A model generated the notes under the pieces. That model saw nothing but the letters and a program-made list of their open reading frames with translations, ran no database searches and was not told the DNA's origin. A program made the position numbers and the translations under genes. This document shows positions 11,021-18,353 of a stretch of DNA of 64,000 bases, piece after piece. Numbering within the stretch: position 1 is the first letter of the stretch; each line of letters starts with the position of its first letter. Origin of the DNA: Nocardioides palaemonis (lineage in GTDB: Bacteria > Actinomycetota > Actinomycetes > Propionibacteriales > Nocardioidaceae); contig NZ_JAGVQR010000004.1 in NCBI RefSeq assembly GCF_018275325.1, positions 682,001-746,000 on the forward strand. Reading direction: 5' to 3'.

Positions 11021-11362
11021 CGGCCCGGCGCGCGCCTCGGCACGCACCCGGACCTCGCGCCACGGCACCGGCGGACCGTCCACCGACACCGACACCCGGA
11101 CCTCGCTGCCGGTGACCTCGCACCCGTCGAGGACGGCTGCGTGGGCGGTCGCGACCTCGGTCGCCCTCGCACACGCCCCGTCGCCGGCTGCCGCAGCCCC
11201 GGCGGCTGCGACCGCCGCGAGGTCGGCAGCGGACTGGGCCCGTCGCTGCGCGACCACGAGCCCGCCCGCGGCCGAGAGGCCCAGCGCCACGAACATCAGC
11301 ACCCCGGCGAGAGCCAGCACGAGGACGGTCGCTCCTCCCTCCTCACCACGGGAACCGGTCAC
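11021..11362 (-). CDS. TadE-like secreted/membrane protein (Rv3654c-type), 3' end unresolved
   Basis: Conserved part of a TIGR03816-like protein: GTG start overlapping the TadE stop (GTGA), an N-terminal hydrophobic segment at about 11-37, then AQRRAQSAADLAAVAAAGAA, typical of Rv3654c relatives. Two Cys (near 64 and 81) are conserved in the family. Relatives end just after the ARAGP-like motif at residues 110-114. Here the frame has no stop there and stays open through the downstream hairpin and antisense to the helicase until 8138. A one-base shift would use a TAG at 10965-10967 inside the hairpin loop, so a frameshift near the 3' end is likely. Coordinates cover only the conserved part. Confidence 0.6.
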
Positions 11363-11730
11363 GGTGACCCCTCCTCGAGCAGGGCGACCGCCTCGTCGGA
11401 GACGGTGACGCCCGGCACCGACGCCAGCAGGCCGCCGGGTCCGGCCACCCGCGCGGAGGTCACGACGACCACCCGGTCGCCGTCGACCGTCACCCGGACG
11501 GAGGCACCCTCGGGCGCGATCCGCAGCGCCACGGCGCGCGCGGTCGTCGCGTCGTCACCGCGGGCCAGCGCCCGGGCGGCCTCGCGGGAGGCATCGACCA
11601 CGCGCACCTGGGCGGCGCCGATCGCCAGCATCCACACCAGCCCGACCGTCAGGGCCAGGAGCAGCGGCACGCCGAGCGCGAGCTCGGCGGTCGCGGACCC
11701 CTCCTCCTCGTGCCGAGCCCGCGCCGCCAT
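11359..11730 (-). CDS. TadE-family pseudopilin-like protein
   Basis: 123 aa, ATG start sharing one base with the Flp stop (TGATG). After a short charged N-terminus, SATAELALG opens a hydrophobic helix of about 25 residues, the TadE prepilin-like motif with Glu after the cleavage region. The rest is a small soluble domain expected outside the membrane. It corresponds to Rv3655c. It acts with Flp and the TadABC export machine in assembling a pilus or secreting proteins. Confidence 0.85.
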   Translation of the reverse strand: MAARARHEEEGSATAELALGVPLLLALTVGLVWMLAIGAAQVRVVDASREAARALARGDDATTARAVALRIAPEGASVRVTVDGDRVVVVTSARVAGPGGLLASVPGVTVSDEAVALLEEGSP

Positions 11731-11927
11731 CAGCCGATCCCCAGCAGGCCCATGACGTGGTCGAAGAGCCGGCCGAGCAGCCGGTCGCCGAAGCTGCCCG
11801 TGAGCAGCTTGTAGAGCAGCGCCGCGAAGCCGGCACCGGCGGCGGTGCCGACCGCGTACTCCGCGGTGGTGATGCCGCGCTCGTCGCGCTCCGGCGCGGC
11901 AGGCGTGGCGTGTGTGGTCCTGATCAT
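11730..11927 (-). CDS. Flp-type pilin / DUF4244 protein
   Basis: 65 aa, ATG start with GGGAGA 4-5 nt upstream. ERGITTAEYAVG near residues 16-27 is the prepilin peptidase-type motif (Gly before the cleavage site, Glu5-like residue) followed by a hydrophobic stretch. DUF4244/Flp proteins of this size (Rv3656c in M. tuberculosis) occupy this position in actinobacterial Tad loci. It is probably the major subunit exported by TadA/B/C. It lies 152 nt after tadC, and that gap holds a repeated CCTGTGGACG motif. Confidence 0.85.
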   Translation of the reverse strand: MIRTTHATPAAPERDERGITTAEYAVGTAAGAGFAALLYKLLTGSFGDRLLGRLFDHVMGLLGIG

Positions 11928-12019
11928 CGGGTCTCCCGTCGTCGTGGGGCTCTCGATGAGCCCCGTCGTCACCCGAGGCTGCGCGCCCGCGGCCGACGGC
12001 GCACCCGATGCCCCTCGGC

Positions 12020-12056
12020 CCTGTGGACGAGCGCCGCCGGGGCCGCCCTGTGGACG
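12020..12056. repeat. Paired CCTGTGGACG direct repeats, 27-nt spacing (flp upstream region)
   Basis: Two identical 10-mers at 12020-12029 and 12047-12056, plus-strand orientation, 93-129 nt upstream of the Flp start. The same pair with the same spacing occurs upstream of cpaE. TGTGGAC resembles a DnaA-box core, but the flanks do not match. Confidence 0.6.
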
Positions 12057-12079
12057 GCTCGCGGTCGCGTGGGCGGCCC

Positions 12080-12796
12080 TCACGGCACCAACGACCCGAG
12101 CAGGGACGCGGCGGTGGGCACGACCCCGAGCAGCAGGAAGGCCGGGAGCAGGCAGATGCCGAGCGGTAGCGCCGCGGCGACGCCCACCCGGCGGGCGGCG
12201 TCCTCGGCGCGGGCCGCCGACTCGCGCTCGAGCTCGTCGGCCAGCCTCTCGATGACCTGCACGACGGAGGCGCCGGACGCCTGTGCGCGCTCCATCGCCC
12301 GCCCGAGGGGCGCCAGCGCCTCGTCGTCGGCCAGGGTCGCCCAGGCGTCGACGAGCGGCGCACCCCAGCGCGCGTGGTCGACGACCGGCGACAAGCGGTC
12401 GGCGGCCGGGCCCGGCAGGGCGCGACAGACCAGCGCGAGCCCGCCGACGGGGTCGGCGCCGCCGCGCAGGGTCGCGGCGAACAGGTCGACGAGGTGGGGC
12501 AGCGTCCGCTCCACCTCCTCGCGCTCGCGGCGCACCGCGGCGGGCTCGGCTCGCGCCAGCACCCACCACGACGCGACCGCGGCGACCACCGATGCCGCCA
12601 CGCCTGCGCGGCCACCCACGAGAGCCCACGCGCCGGCCCCCGCGCCCAGGGCCGCCAGCGCCCGCGGCCAGCGTCGACCCGCAGGGTGGGCGCGGGCGGC
12701 CCCCGGGGCCGTCGGCTGCCCGGACCACGGCTCCGGCGCACGGGACACCAGCAGCCACACCGTGACCAGCACGCAGCCGGCGCACACCCACGTCAT
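12080..12796 (-). CDS. TadC-like type II secretion F-domain membrane protein
   Basis: 238 aa, ATG start overlapping the TadB stop (ATGA). It has hydrophobic helices at the N-terminus, about residues 45-70, and the C-terminus. The cytosolic part contains RTLPHLVDLFAATLRGG-like and EALAPLGRAMERAQASGA segments typical of T2SSF proteins. It is Rv3657c-like and should form the inner-membrane platform with TadB, driven by TadA. Confidence 0.85.
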   Translation of the reverse strand: MTWVCAGCVLVTVWLLVSRAPEPWSGQPTAPGAARAHPAGRRWPRALAALGAGAGAWALVGGRAGVAASVVAAVASWWVLARAEPAAVRREREEVERTLPHLVDLFAATLRGGADPVGGLALVCRALPGPAADRLSPVVDHARWGAPLVDAWATLADDEALAPLGRAMERAQASGASVVQVIERLADELERESAARAEDAARRVGVAAALPLGICLLPAFLLLGVVPTAASLLGSLVP

Positions 12797-13470
12797 GGCA
12801 CGACGACCGCGTCGGCGAGCCGCTCGATCCACCACAGACCCAGCGCCAGCAGGCCCAGGCCGGCACCGAGGCAGACCCACCCCGCCACGGTGCCCAGGAG
12901 GAAGGCCCACGGGTCGGAGCCCGCGCCCGAGCCCATCACCAGCACCGCGAGCGGCAGGCACGCCACCAGGCGCGCCGTCGCGCGGGCCGAGGCGAGCTCG
13001 GAGTCGACGAGGCGGCGGGTGCGGCGCCGCACCCGCAACCCGGCCGCGGTCCGCTCCAGGCCAGCAGCCAGGCCGTGGCCGGTCTGGTGGGCGACCTGCC
13101 ACGCGCTCGCCACCCGGTGCAGGTCCTCGGCGCCGGGGTGCCCACGGGCCAGCCGGCGCAGCGCGTCGGGCACGTCGACCCCCAGGCGGCTCGCCTCGAC
13201 CACCTCACCGAGGGGCGGCCACCTCTCCTGTGCCGCGGACAGGGCCGCGGTGGGCGGACGACCCGCGGCCAGCTCGGCCGCCAGGACGTCGCAGACCTCC
13301 AGCACGGCCGACCGGTCGCGAGCGACCTGACCGCGACGAGGACGGGACCAGCCCCGCGGTGTCGCGGTGGTGCCGCGGCGCGGCGGGCCGGGCGGTGCTC
13401 CCGCGGGCACCGGCACCCACACGGCCACGGCGGCCGCGAGCAGCAGCGCCGCCAGCCCCACGCTCACCAC
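12793..13470 (-). CDS. TadB-like type II secretion F-domain membrane protein
   Basis: 225 aa. The GTG at 13468-13470 lies 4 nt after the TadA stop; a second GTG at 13465-13467 is equally possible. An N-terminal hydrophobic helix, a cytosolic domain with DVLAAELAAGRPP and GHGLAAGLERTA segments, and two C-terminal hydrophobic helices fit the T2SSF family (Rv3658c-like). It is the partner of TadC in the platform. Confidence 0.82.
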   Translation of the reverse strand: MVSVGLAALLLAAAVAVWVPVPAGAPPGPPRRGTTATPRGWSRPRRGQVARDRSAVLEVCDVLAAELAAGRPPTAALSAAQERWPPLGEVVEASRLGVDVPDALRRLARGHPGAEDLHRVASAWQVAHQTGHGLAAGLERTAAGLRVRRRTRRLVDSELASARATARLVACLPLAVLVMGSGAGSDPWAFLLGTVAGWVCLGAGLGLLALGLWWIERLADAVVVP

Positions 13471-13474
13471 GAGC

Positions 13475-14635
13475 TCACCACGACGCCCCGAGCCGCTCGG
13501 CGAGCGCCCCGGCGCCGGGGCCACGGACCAGGCGGCCGGGTTCGAGCCGGACGGCGGGCACCAGCGCGACCAGCCCGTCGGGCGACCGCTCGGGCACCGC
13601 GAGCTCGAGCACCCGTCGTCGGCCGTCGGGGCCCCGCCCGAGGTGCACGACCACGTCGAGCGCCGCCGCGAGCTGGCTGTGGGCGGCGTCGCGGGGCAGC
13701 CCGGCCGCGAGCGCGAGCGCCTCGACCCGGGCGGGCACGTCGGAGGCGGAGTTGGCGTGGAGCGTGCCGCAGCCGCCCGCGTGACCGGTGTTGAGGGCCG
13801 CGAGGAGGTCGACGACCTCCGCACCCCGCACCTCGCCGACGACCAACCGGTCCGGCCGCATCCGCAGCGCCTGGCGCACCAGCACCTGGAGGGACACGGC
13901 ACCGGCACCCTCGATGTTGGCGGGCCGCGCCTCGAGCGCCACCACGTGCGGGTGGTCGGGCCGCAGCTCGCTGGCGTCCTCGACGAGGACGATCCGCTCG
14001 CCACGGGCGACCAGCGAGAGCAGGGCCGAGAGCACCGACGTCTTGCCGGTGCCGGTGCCGCCCGTGACGAGGAACGCGCACCGGGCGTCGACCACCTCCT
14101 CGAGCAGCAGCGCTCCTTCGTCCGGGAGCGCGCCGGCCGTGACCAGCTCGGGCAGGGTCCAGACGCGGCCGCGCGGCACCCGCAGCGACAGCGCGGTGCC
14201 GGACCGCGCGACCGGGGCGAGCACCGCATGGAACCGCGTGCCGTCGGCGAGCCGGACGTCGACGTGGGGCGTCGCGTCGTCGAGGCGACGCCCGGCACTC
14301 GCGGCCAGGCGCTGGGCGAGCCGGCGCACCGCGGCGTCGTCGGGGAACGACACGGCGGCACGCTCGAGGCCCCGACCGCGGTCGACCCAGACCTCCTCGG
14401 GCCCGTTGACGAGGACGTCGGTGACGTCGGGCAGGCGCACCAGCTCCTCCAGCGGACCGGCCCCGAGGACGTCGCGCCGGAGCAGGTCGTGGACGGCCAG
14501 CACCGTGGCGTCGCCCACCGGCGAACCGCCGGCACGCAGCGCCTCCGCCACGCGGTGCGGCGTCAGCTCGCCCGCGGTCCCGGCCAGCCGGCGCCGGACG
14601 TCGTCGAGGACCGCAGCCGGCACCTGCGCGCTCAC
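13475..14635 (-). CDS. tadA: TadA/CpaF-family secretion ATPase
   Basis: 386 aa, GTG start overlapping the CpaE stop (GTGA). The Walker A motif is GGTGTGKT, the Asp box EDASELRP, Walker B RLVVGEVRG and the His box GHAGGCGTLHAN. This is the complete VirB11/CpaF-type ATPase signature (TIGR03819, Rv3659c). It powers assembly or export of Flp-type subunits from the cytosolic face. Confidence 0.95.
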   Translation of the reverse strand: MSAQVPAAVLDDVRRRLAGTAGELTPHRVAEALRAGGSPVGDATVLAVHDLLRRDVLGAGPLEELVRLPDVTDVLVNGPEEVWVDRGRGLERAAVSFPDDAAVRRLAQRLAASAGRRLDDATPHVDVRLADGTRFHAVLAPVARSGTALSLRVPRGRVWTLPELVTAGALPDEGALLLEEVVDARCAFLVTGGTGTGKTSVLSALLSLVARGERIVLVEDASELRPDHPHVVALEARPANIEGAGAVSLQVLVRQALRMRPDRLVVGEVRGAEVVDLLAALNTGHAGGCGTLHANSASDVPARVEALALAAGLPRDAAHSQLAAALDVVVHLGRGPDGRRRVLELAVPERSPDGLVALVPAVRLEPGRLVRGPGAGALAERLGASW

Positions 14636-15642
14636 GCGGCCGCGCCCAGCAGGTCGCGCGCGGCGCGAGCCAGCGGCCCGCGTCGCGTCAGCGGGCCCAG
14701 CCCCCGGTCGACGGCCTCCGCCACACCACGCTGGTCGGCGAGCGCGGCCACGACCGGTAGCCCGGCGACCCGTTCGACGTCGGCGTCGGACAGCCCGCCC
14801 GGGCGCACGACCAGCCCCGCCCTGCCCTCCCGGCCCAGCCCGGCCACGAGGCGCGCCGTGGCCGCGACGGCCGGCACCGTCGCCGGGGCGACGACGAGGA
14901 GCTCGTCGCAGCGGTCCACCAGCTCGCCGAGCGACGCCGACTGGCGCGCCAGGTCGAGCACGACGAGGTCGTGGCCGCGGGTCGCCGACGGCAGCACCCG
15001 GCGGACGGTGGGCACGTCGAGGTGGCGCCGGAGCCCCGACCACGTCAGCACCCCGAGGCCGCACCGGCGTGGCACGCCCTCACGGAGCTCACGCGCCCCC
15101 AGCCGCCCCGAGGTCTCCGCGAGGCCCTCCCAGCGCACGCCCGCCTCGTCCTCCATGCCGACCAGCCGGTCGAGGCCCGGGCCGAGCGGGTCGGCGTCGA
15201 CGAGCAGGGTCGACGCCCGCTCGGACCACCACTGGGCGAGCGCACAGGCCAGCGTCGTGCTGCCGCAGCCGCCGACGCCGCCGACCACCCCGACGACGCG
15301 GCCCGGTGCGTCGCGCTCCCCGACGTCGGCGACGAGGTCGACCAGCCAGTGCGGCTCCCGTTCGAGGTCGACCACCGATGCAGCACCGAGCCGGACCGCG
15401 GCGCGGAAGGCACCGTCGCCGGGCGGGTGACCGACGACGTGCACCCCCGTGCGGCGCGCCGGGGCGAGGTCGGCCAGCGCGGCGGCCAGGTCGGCGCCGA
15501 CCAGCACCAGATCGGCCTGCGCCCACGAGGTGAGGGCGAGCGCGGGGTCGTGGCAGGTGCGGGCCCCGACGCCGGCAGCGGCGCAGAGCGGGACGACGAG
15601 GTCGTGGACGGCGGCGGAGGCGGTGATCACGAGGACGGGCAT
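14632..15642 (-). CDS. CpaE-like MinD/ParA-fold protein (septum-site-determining type)
   Basis: 336 aa, ATG start. An N-terminal receiver-like domain without the usual acidic cluster is followed by a deviant Walker A, GGVGGCGSTT, near residues 127-136, and DADPLGPG and VLDLARQ segments. Relatives are annotated as Ssd/Rv3660c or helicase/secretion-neighbourhood CpaE and are thought to place the Tad machine or influence septation. It is first in the operon; its upstream region carries a CCTGTGGACG pair. Confidence 0.85.
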   Translation of the reverse strand: MPVLVITASAAVHDLVVPLCAAAGVGARTCHDPALALTSWAQADLVLVGADLAAALADLAPARRTGVHVVGHPPGDGAFRAAVRLGAASVVDLEREPHWLVDLVADVGERDAPGRVVGVVGGVGGCGSTTLACALAQWWSERASTLLVDADPLGPGLDRLVGMEDEAGVRWEGLAETSGRLGARELREGVPRRCGLGVLTWSGLRRHLDVPTVRRVLPSATRGHDLVVLDLARQSASLGELVDRCDELLVVAPATVPAVAATARLVAGLGREGRAGLVVRPGGLSDADVERVAGLPVVAALADQRGVAEAVDRGLGPLTRRGPLARAARDLLGAAA

Positions 15643-15694
15643 GACGACGAGGGTCGACCGGAGGACCGACGGTCGGCACCGGTCCGCTCCGCAG

Positions 15695-15731
15695 CCTGTG
15701 GACGACCGCTCCGGAGCGTCGCCTGTGGACG
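15695..15731. repeat. Paired CCTGTGGACG direct repeats, 27-nt spacing (cpaE upstream region)
   Basis: Identical 10-mers at 15695-15704 and 15722-15731, plus-strand orientation, 53-89 nt upstream of the cpaE start. Spacing and orientation are the same as in the pair before flp. Confidence 0.6.
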
Positions 15732-15764
15732 CCCGATGGCCCGATCTCCGAGCCCCGCGGCCCC

Positions 15765-15770
15765 TACGAT
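15765..15770 (+). promoter_or_regulatory. -10 element of a leaderless promoter (HAD-IB hydrolase)
   Basis: TACGAT, 6 nt before the ATG at 15777. Confidence 0.55.
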
Positions 15771-15776
15771 GGCGTC

Positions 15777-16574
15777 ATGACCCGCCCCACCGCGGCCTTC
15801 TTCGACCTCGACAAGACGATCATCGCCAAGTCGAGCACGCTGGCCTTCAGCCGCGAGTTCCAGGCGGGCGGACTGATCTCGCGACGCGCGATGCTGCGCT
15901 CGGCGTACGCCCAGTTCGTCTTCTTCACCGGCGGTGCCGACCACGACCAGATGGACAAGATGCGCGAGTTCATGTCGCAGCTGTGCGCCGGCTGGGACGT
16001 CGCCACCGTCCGCGACATCGTGCACGAGACGCTCAACACGATCGTCGAGCCGCTCGTCTACGACGAGGCGGTCACCCTCTTCGAGGAGCACCGCGCGGCG
16101 GGTCGCGACATCGTCATCGTGTCGGCGAGCGGGGCCGAGGTCGTCGAGCCGATCGGCGAGATGCTCGGTGCGGACCGGGTCGTCGCGACCCGGATGGAGA
16201 TCGCCGACGGGCGCTACACCGGCAACATCGACTACTACGCCTACGCCGAGGAGAAGGCGCGGGCGATCCAGCAGCTCGCCGACAGCGTCGGCTACGACCT
16301 GTCGGCCAGCTATGCCTACAGCGACTCGATCACCGACGTGCACATGCTCGAGGTCGTCGGGCACCCCTTCGCCGTCAACCCCGACAAGGAGCTGCGCAAG
16401 GTCGCCGCGGCGAAGGACTGGCCGGTGCTCAGCTTCGTGCGCCCGGTCGCGCTGCGCCGCCGCATCCCGGTGCCGCCGGCGCGACCGACGCTCGCGGCGC
16501 TCGCCGTCGGCGGGGCCGTCGCGGCCGGCGGCGTGGTGTGGGCGAACCGTCGCCGGCGCGGCCACGACGCCTGA
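15777..16574 (+). CDS. HAD-IB family hydrolase with C-terminal membrane helix
   Basis: 265 aa. Motif I is FFDLDKTI (nucleophile D10, acid D12), motif II is VSASG near 118 and motif III is YSDSITD near 182-188. A hydrophobic segment at about 240-257 followed by RRRR suggests membrane anchoring. It corresponds to Rv3661, always divergent from the Tad operon in this neighbourhood. HAD-IB enzymes dephosphorylate phosphoserine-like or lipid-linked substrates; the substrate here is unknown. Confidence 0.88.
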   Translation: MTRPTAAFFDLDKTIIAKSSTLAFSREFQAGGLISRRAMLRSAYAQFVFFTGGADHDQMDKMREFMSQLCAGWDVATVRDIVHETLNTIVEPLVYDEAVTLFEEHRAAGRDIVIVSASGAEVVEPIGEMLGADRVVATRMEIADGRYTGNIDYYAYAEEKARAIQQLADSVGYDLSASYAYSDSITDVHMLEVVGHPFAVNPDKELRKVAAAKDWPVLSFVRPVALRRRIPVPPARPTLAALAVGGAVAAGGVVWANRRRRGHDA

Positions 16575-16607
16575 GCCGGACGCACCGGCACCGGTCAAAG
16601 TCAACCC

Positions 16608-16636
16608 TTGAAGGTGCCGCCGGGCAGGGCTAGAAC
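16608..16636 (+). promoter_or_regulatory. Promoter of the candidate small RNA
   Basis: TTGAAG at 16608-16613 and TAGAAC at 16631-16636 separated by exactly 17 nt, a near-consensus housekeeping promoter. It is stronger than the promoters of most coding genes in the window and has no gene start behind it. Confidence 0.65.
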
Positions 16637-16642
16637 TGGAAC

Positions 16643-16810
16643 CAGAACTCCACAGCAGCACGTGTGCCGGGTACCCACGCGGCGATCCACCCATCCGATG
16701 GGGTGCTGGCCATTCGGGAACTGCCCGAGGCAGCGATTGCGAAGAGCACGCTTGGTAGCCACGGCCTCACGTGTCAGCGGCGGCACCCGGTCCACGTGAA
16801 CGGGTGCCGC
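16643..16810 (+). ncRNA. Candidate Ms1/6S-like small RNA (MTS2823 position)
   Basis: A non-coding stretch of about 168 nt between a clear promoter and a perfect 10-bp hairpin. It lies between the Rv3661-like HAD gene and the Rv3662c-like gene, exactly where M. tuberculosis carries MTS2823 and mycobacteria carry Ms1, which binds core RNA polymerase. CACGTG at 16659-16664 can pair with CACGTG at 16768-16773, extended inward by GCCG/CGGC to close a long terminal stem. Internal hairpins at 16688-16705 and about 16711-16729 leave a large central bubble, as in 6S-type RNAs. The start is estimated from the -10 box. Identity rests on position and shape, not on alignment. Confidence 0.6.
16780..16810. 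terminator. Terminator of the small RNA, possibly shared with the convergent gene
   Basis: GCGGCACCCG and CGGGTGCCGC form a perfect 10-bp stem around an 11-nt loop. There is no U-tract, as is usual in these genomes. Confidence 0.7.
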
Positions 16811-16835
16811 TCGCATGCCCGGCCCCGGCGCTGCC

Positions 16836-17555
16836 TCAGCCGACGCGCAGCGGTGAGGCCTCGGCGCCCGCCGCGAAGGCCTCGGCGCCGTAGAGCGCCC
16901 ACGCATGGACGCCCGACGGACCGCCGTCGCTGTAGGCCCGCAGGTTCGACTCGTACGCCGCGCGGAGCGCGAGGTGCCCGGCCTCGGGCACCACGAGGGA
17001 CTTCGGGTCCACGCCCCGCGACACCAGCACCAGGCGCTCCAGCGCGCGGGCGACGATCCCGTTGTGGGACGCGAACGGCGCGGCCGTCGCCACGTCGGCG
17101 TGGGCGACCGCGGCGACGAGGAGCGCCGGGGCCGACGTCCCGGAGAGGAGGAGCTCGGAGACCCCGCGCAGCCGGTCGGCCGACGCGGCGTCCCGCGGGC
17201 GGCCGAGCTGGTCGGCCGGCAGGGACGCGCCACCCACCACGGCGTGCAGCCGGGCGATCGCCTGCAGCGGCGCGGTCTTCAGCAGCGGCGCCAGCGCCAG
17301 CATCGACGCGGAGAGCCGGACGGCGTCGGTGGCGATCTCGTCACCCTCACCCGCGCGGACCTCGTCCAGCGAGGACGCGGAGCCCTCGAGCACGGCGCTC
17401 GCGTGGGCGCCGCGCAGCAGCGACTCGGCCGTCATCTCCGGTGAGGTGCGGCGCAGCCCGCGGTCGCGCAGCATCACGTCGATCCCGTCGCGGGTGCCGG
17501 CGTAGGCCGACGGGACCCCCTCGAGTTCGGTGAGCCAGGCGAGCGGGTCGGTCAT
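16836..17555 (-). CDS. Rv3662c-like conserved protein of unknown function
   Basis: 239 aa, ATG start, often labelled oxidoreductase without support. It is mostly helical and Ala-rich, with no Rossmann Gly motif, no metal cluster and no membrane segment. Recognisable stretches are the RGAHASAVLEGS and AHADVATAAPFASHNGIVARAL segments; the second recalls Fic-like proteins (HPFxxxNG), but the catalytic His-Pro is absent. Position after the HAD gene and small RNA matches Rv3662c. TACCGT 7 nt before the start suggests leaderless expression. Confidence 0.75.
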   Translation of the reverse strand: MTDPLAWLTELEGVPSAYAGTRDGIDVMLRDRGLRRTSPEMTAESLLRGAHASAVLEGSASSLDEVRAGEGDEIATDAVRLSASMLALAPLLKTAPLQAIARLHAVVGGASLPADQLGRPRDAASADRLRGVSELLLSGTSAPALLVAAVAHADVATAAPFASHNGIVARALERLVLVSRGVDPKSLVVPEAGHLALRAAYESNLRAYSDGGPSGVHAWALYGAEAFAAGAEASPLRVG

Positions 17556-17562
17556 GGGGAGG

Positions 17563-17568
17563 ACGGTA
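17563..17568 (-). promoter_or_regulatory. -10 element of a leaderless promoter (Rv3662c-like gene)
   Basis: TACCGT on the minus strand, 7 nt before the ATG at 17555. Confidence 0.5.
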
Positions 17569-17597
17569 GCCGGGCCGCGACGCGGTGACGTGGCCGG

Positions 17598-18302
17598 TCA
17601 GTCCGACGGGAGCAGCGAGATCTTCTGCCAGATCTTGCGCGACATCCCCGTCGTGAGGGTCTCCAGGTCGCTGACGGTCGTGAGGACGACGGCGTCGCGT
17701 GACTCCTCGGCGCACAGCGCCGCCGTCTTGCCGACCAGCGAGAGCACCTCGGAGCAGTAGTCGAGGTAGTGCTCCATCTCGCTGCGGGTGAGGTCGGTCC
17801 GCACGGACGCGTCGGTGCGGACGTAGTCGGACCGGAGTCGCTCCGGGTCCTTGGTCAGCTGGTGCATGTCCACGACGTGCGCCAGCGAGCGGAGCCGGTG
17901 GAGCAGGTCGAGCAGGTGCCCGCGCTCGAGCCGCTGGGGCAGTGCGTAGAGGAACCAGAGCGCGAGTCCGGCGAACACCAGGTCATTGATCGTCGACTCG
18001 ATCAGCGGCACCCACTCGAAGGTCCGGTCGGGGCCGGACGTCACCGCGTCACGGAAGGCCAGCACGAACACGGCCGCGCTCGCCACCAGCACGACCGCTG
18101 CTGCCAGTCGCGAGCCGAGCCGGACCCAGCGCAGCCGGTCGCGGACCGCTGCGGAGGCATCGGCGACGTCCGCGGTCAGCACGCCGAGCTCCTGGACGAC
18201 GGACACGAGCCCGCGCTCGGGGAAGCGGGCACGCACGCGGGCCTCGAGCCTCGCGACGGTCTCCCGCACCGGGGCCGCGTCGAGTCGGTCGAACGACGTC
18301 AC
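17598..18302 (-). CDS. Two-TM membrane protein with cytosolic helical tail, unknown function
   Basis: 234 aa, GTG start preceded at 6 nt by TACGCT. A charged N-terminal helix of about 60 residues is followed by hydrophobic segments at about 66-88 and 103-125, then a long Leu/Asp/Arg-rich tail with two Cys near the C-terminus (DYCSEVL and ALCAEE). I do not recognise the family. It is divergent from a methyltransferase with only 51 nt between the starts, so the two -10 elements lie back to back. Confidence 0.7.
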   Translation of the reverse strand: MTSFDRLDAAPVRETVARLEARVRARFPERGLVSVVQELGVLTADVADASAAVRDRLRWVRLGSRLAAAVVLVASAAVFVLAFRDAVTSGPDRTFEWVPLIESTINDLVFAGLALWFLYALPQRLERGHLLDLLHRLRSLAHVVDMHQLTKDPERLRSDYVRTDASVRTDLTRSEMEHYLDYCSEVLSLVGKTAALCAEESRDAVVLTTVSDLETLTTGMSRKIWQKISLLPSD

Positions 18303-18308
18303 GCGGCC

Positions 18309-18314
18309 AGCGTA
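18309..18314 (-). promoter_or_regulatory. -10 element of a leaderless promoter (two-TM protein)
   Basis: TACGCT on the minus strand, 6 nt before the GTG at 18302. Confidence 0.5.
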
Positions 18315-18340
18315 GGGGTGGGAACACCAACCCCGCGGGA

Positions 18341-18346
18341 TACGGT
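18341..18346 (+). promoter_or_regulatory. -10 element of a leaderless promoter (methyltransferase)
   Basis: TACGGT, 7 nt before the ATG at 18354. Confidence 0.55.
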
Positions 18347-18353
18347 GAGCACG

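Noticed and set aside
8138-11362. A 1074-codon open frame on the minus strand starting at the TadE-like gene
   Set aside because: Only the first ~114 codons resemble a protein family. The rest is antisense to the helicase and reflects GC-rich codon bias in the opposite strand.
16664-17533. A 289-codon plus-strand frame across the small RNA and the Rv3662c-like gene
   Set aside because: Arg/Pro/Ala-rich with no motif. It would run through the terminator, and the minus-strand gene is conserved.
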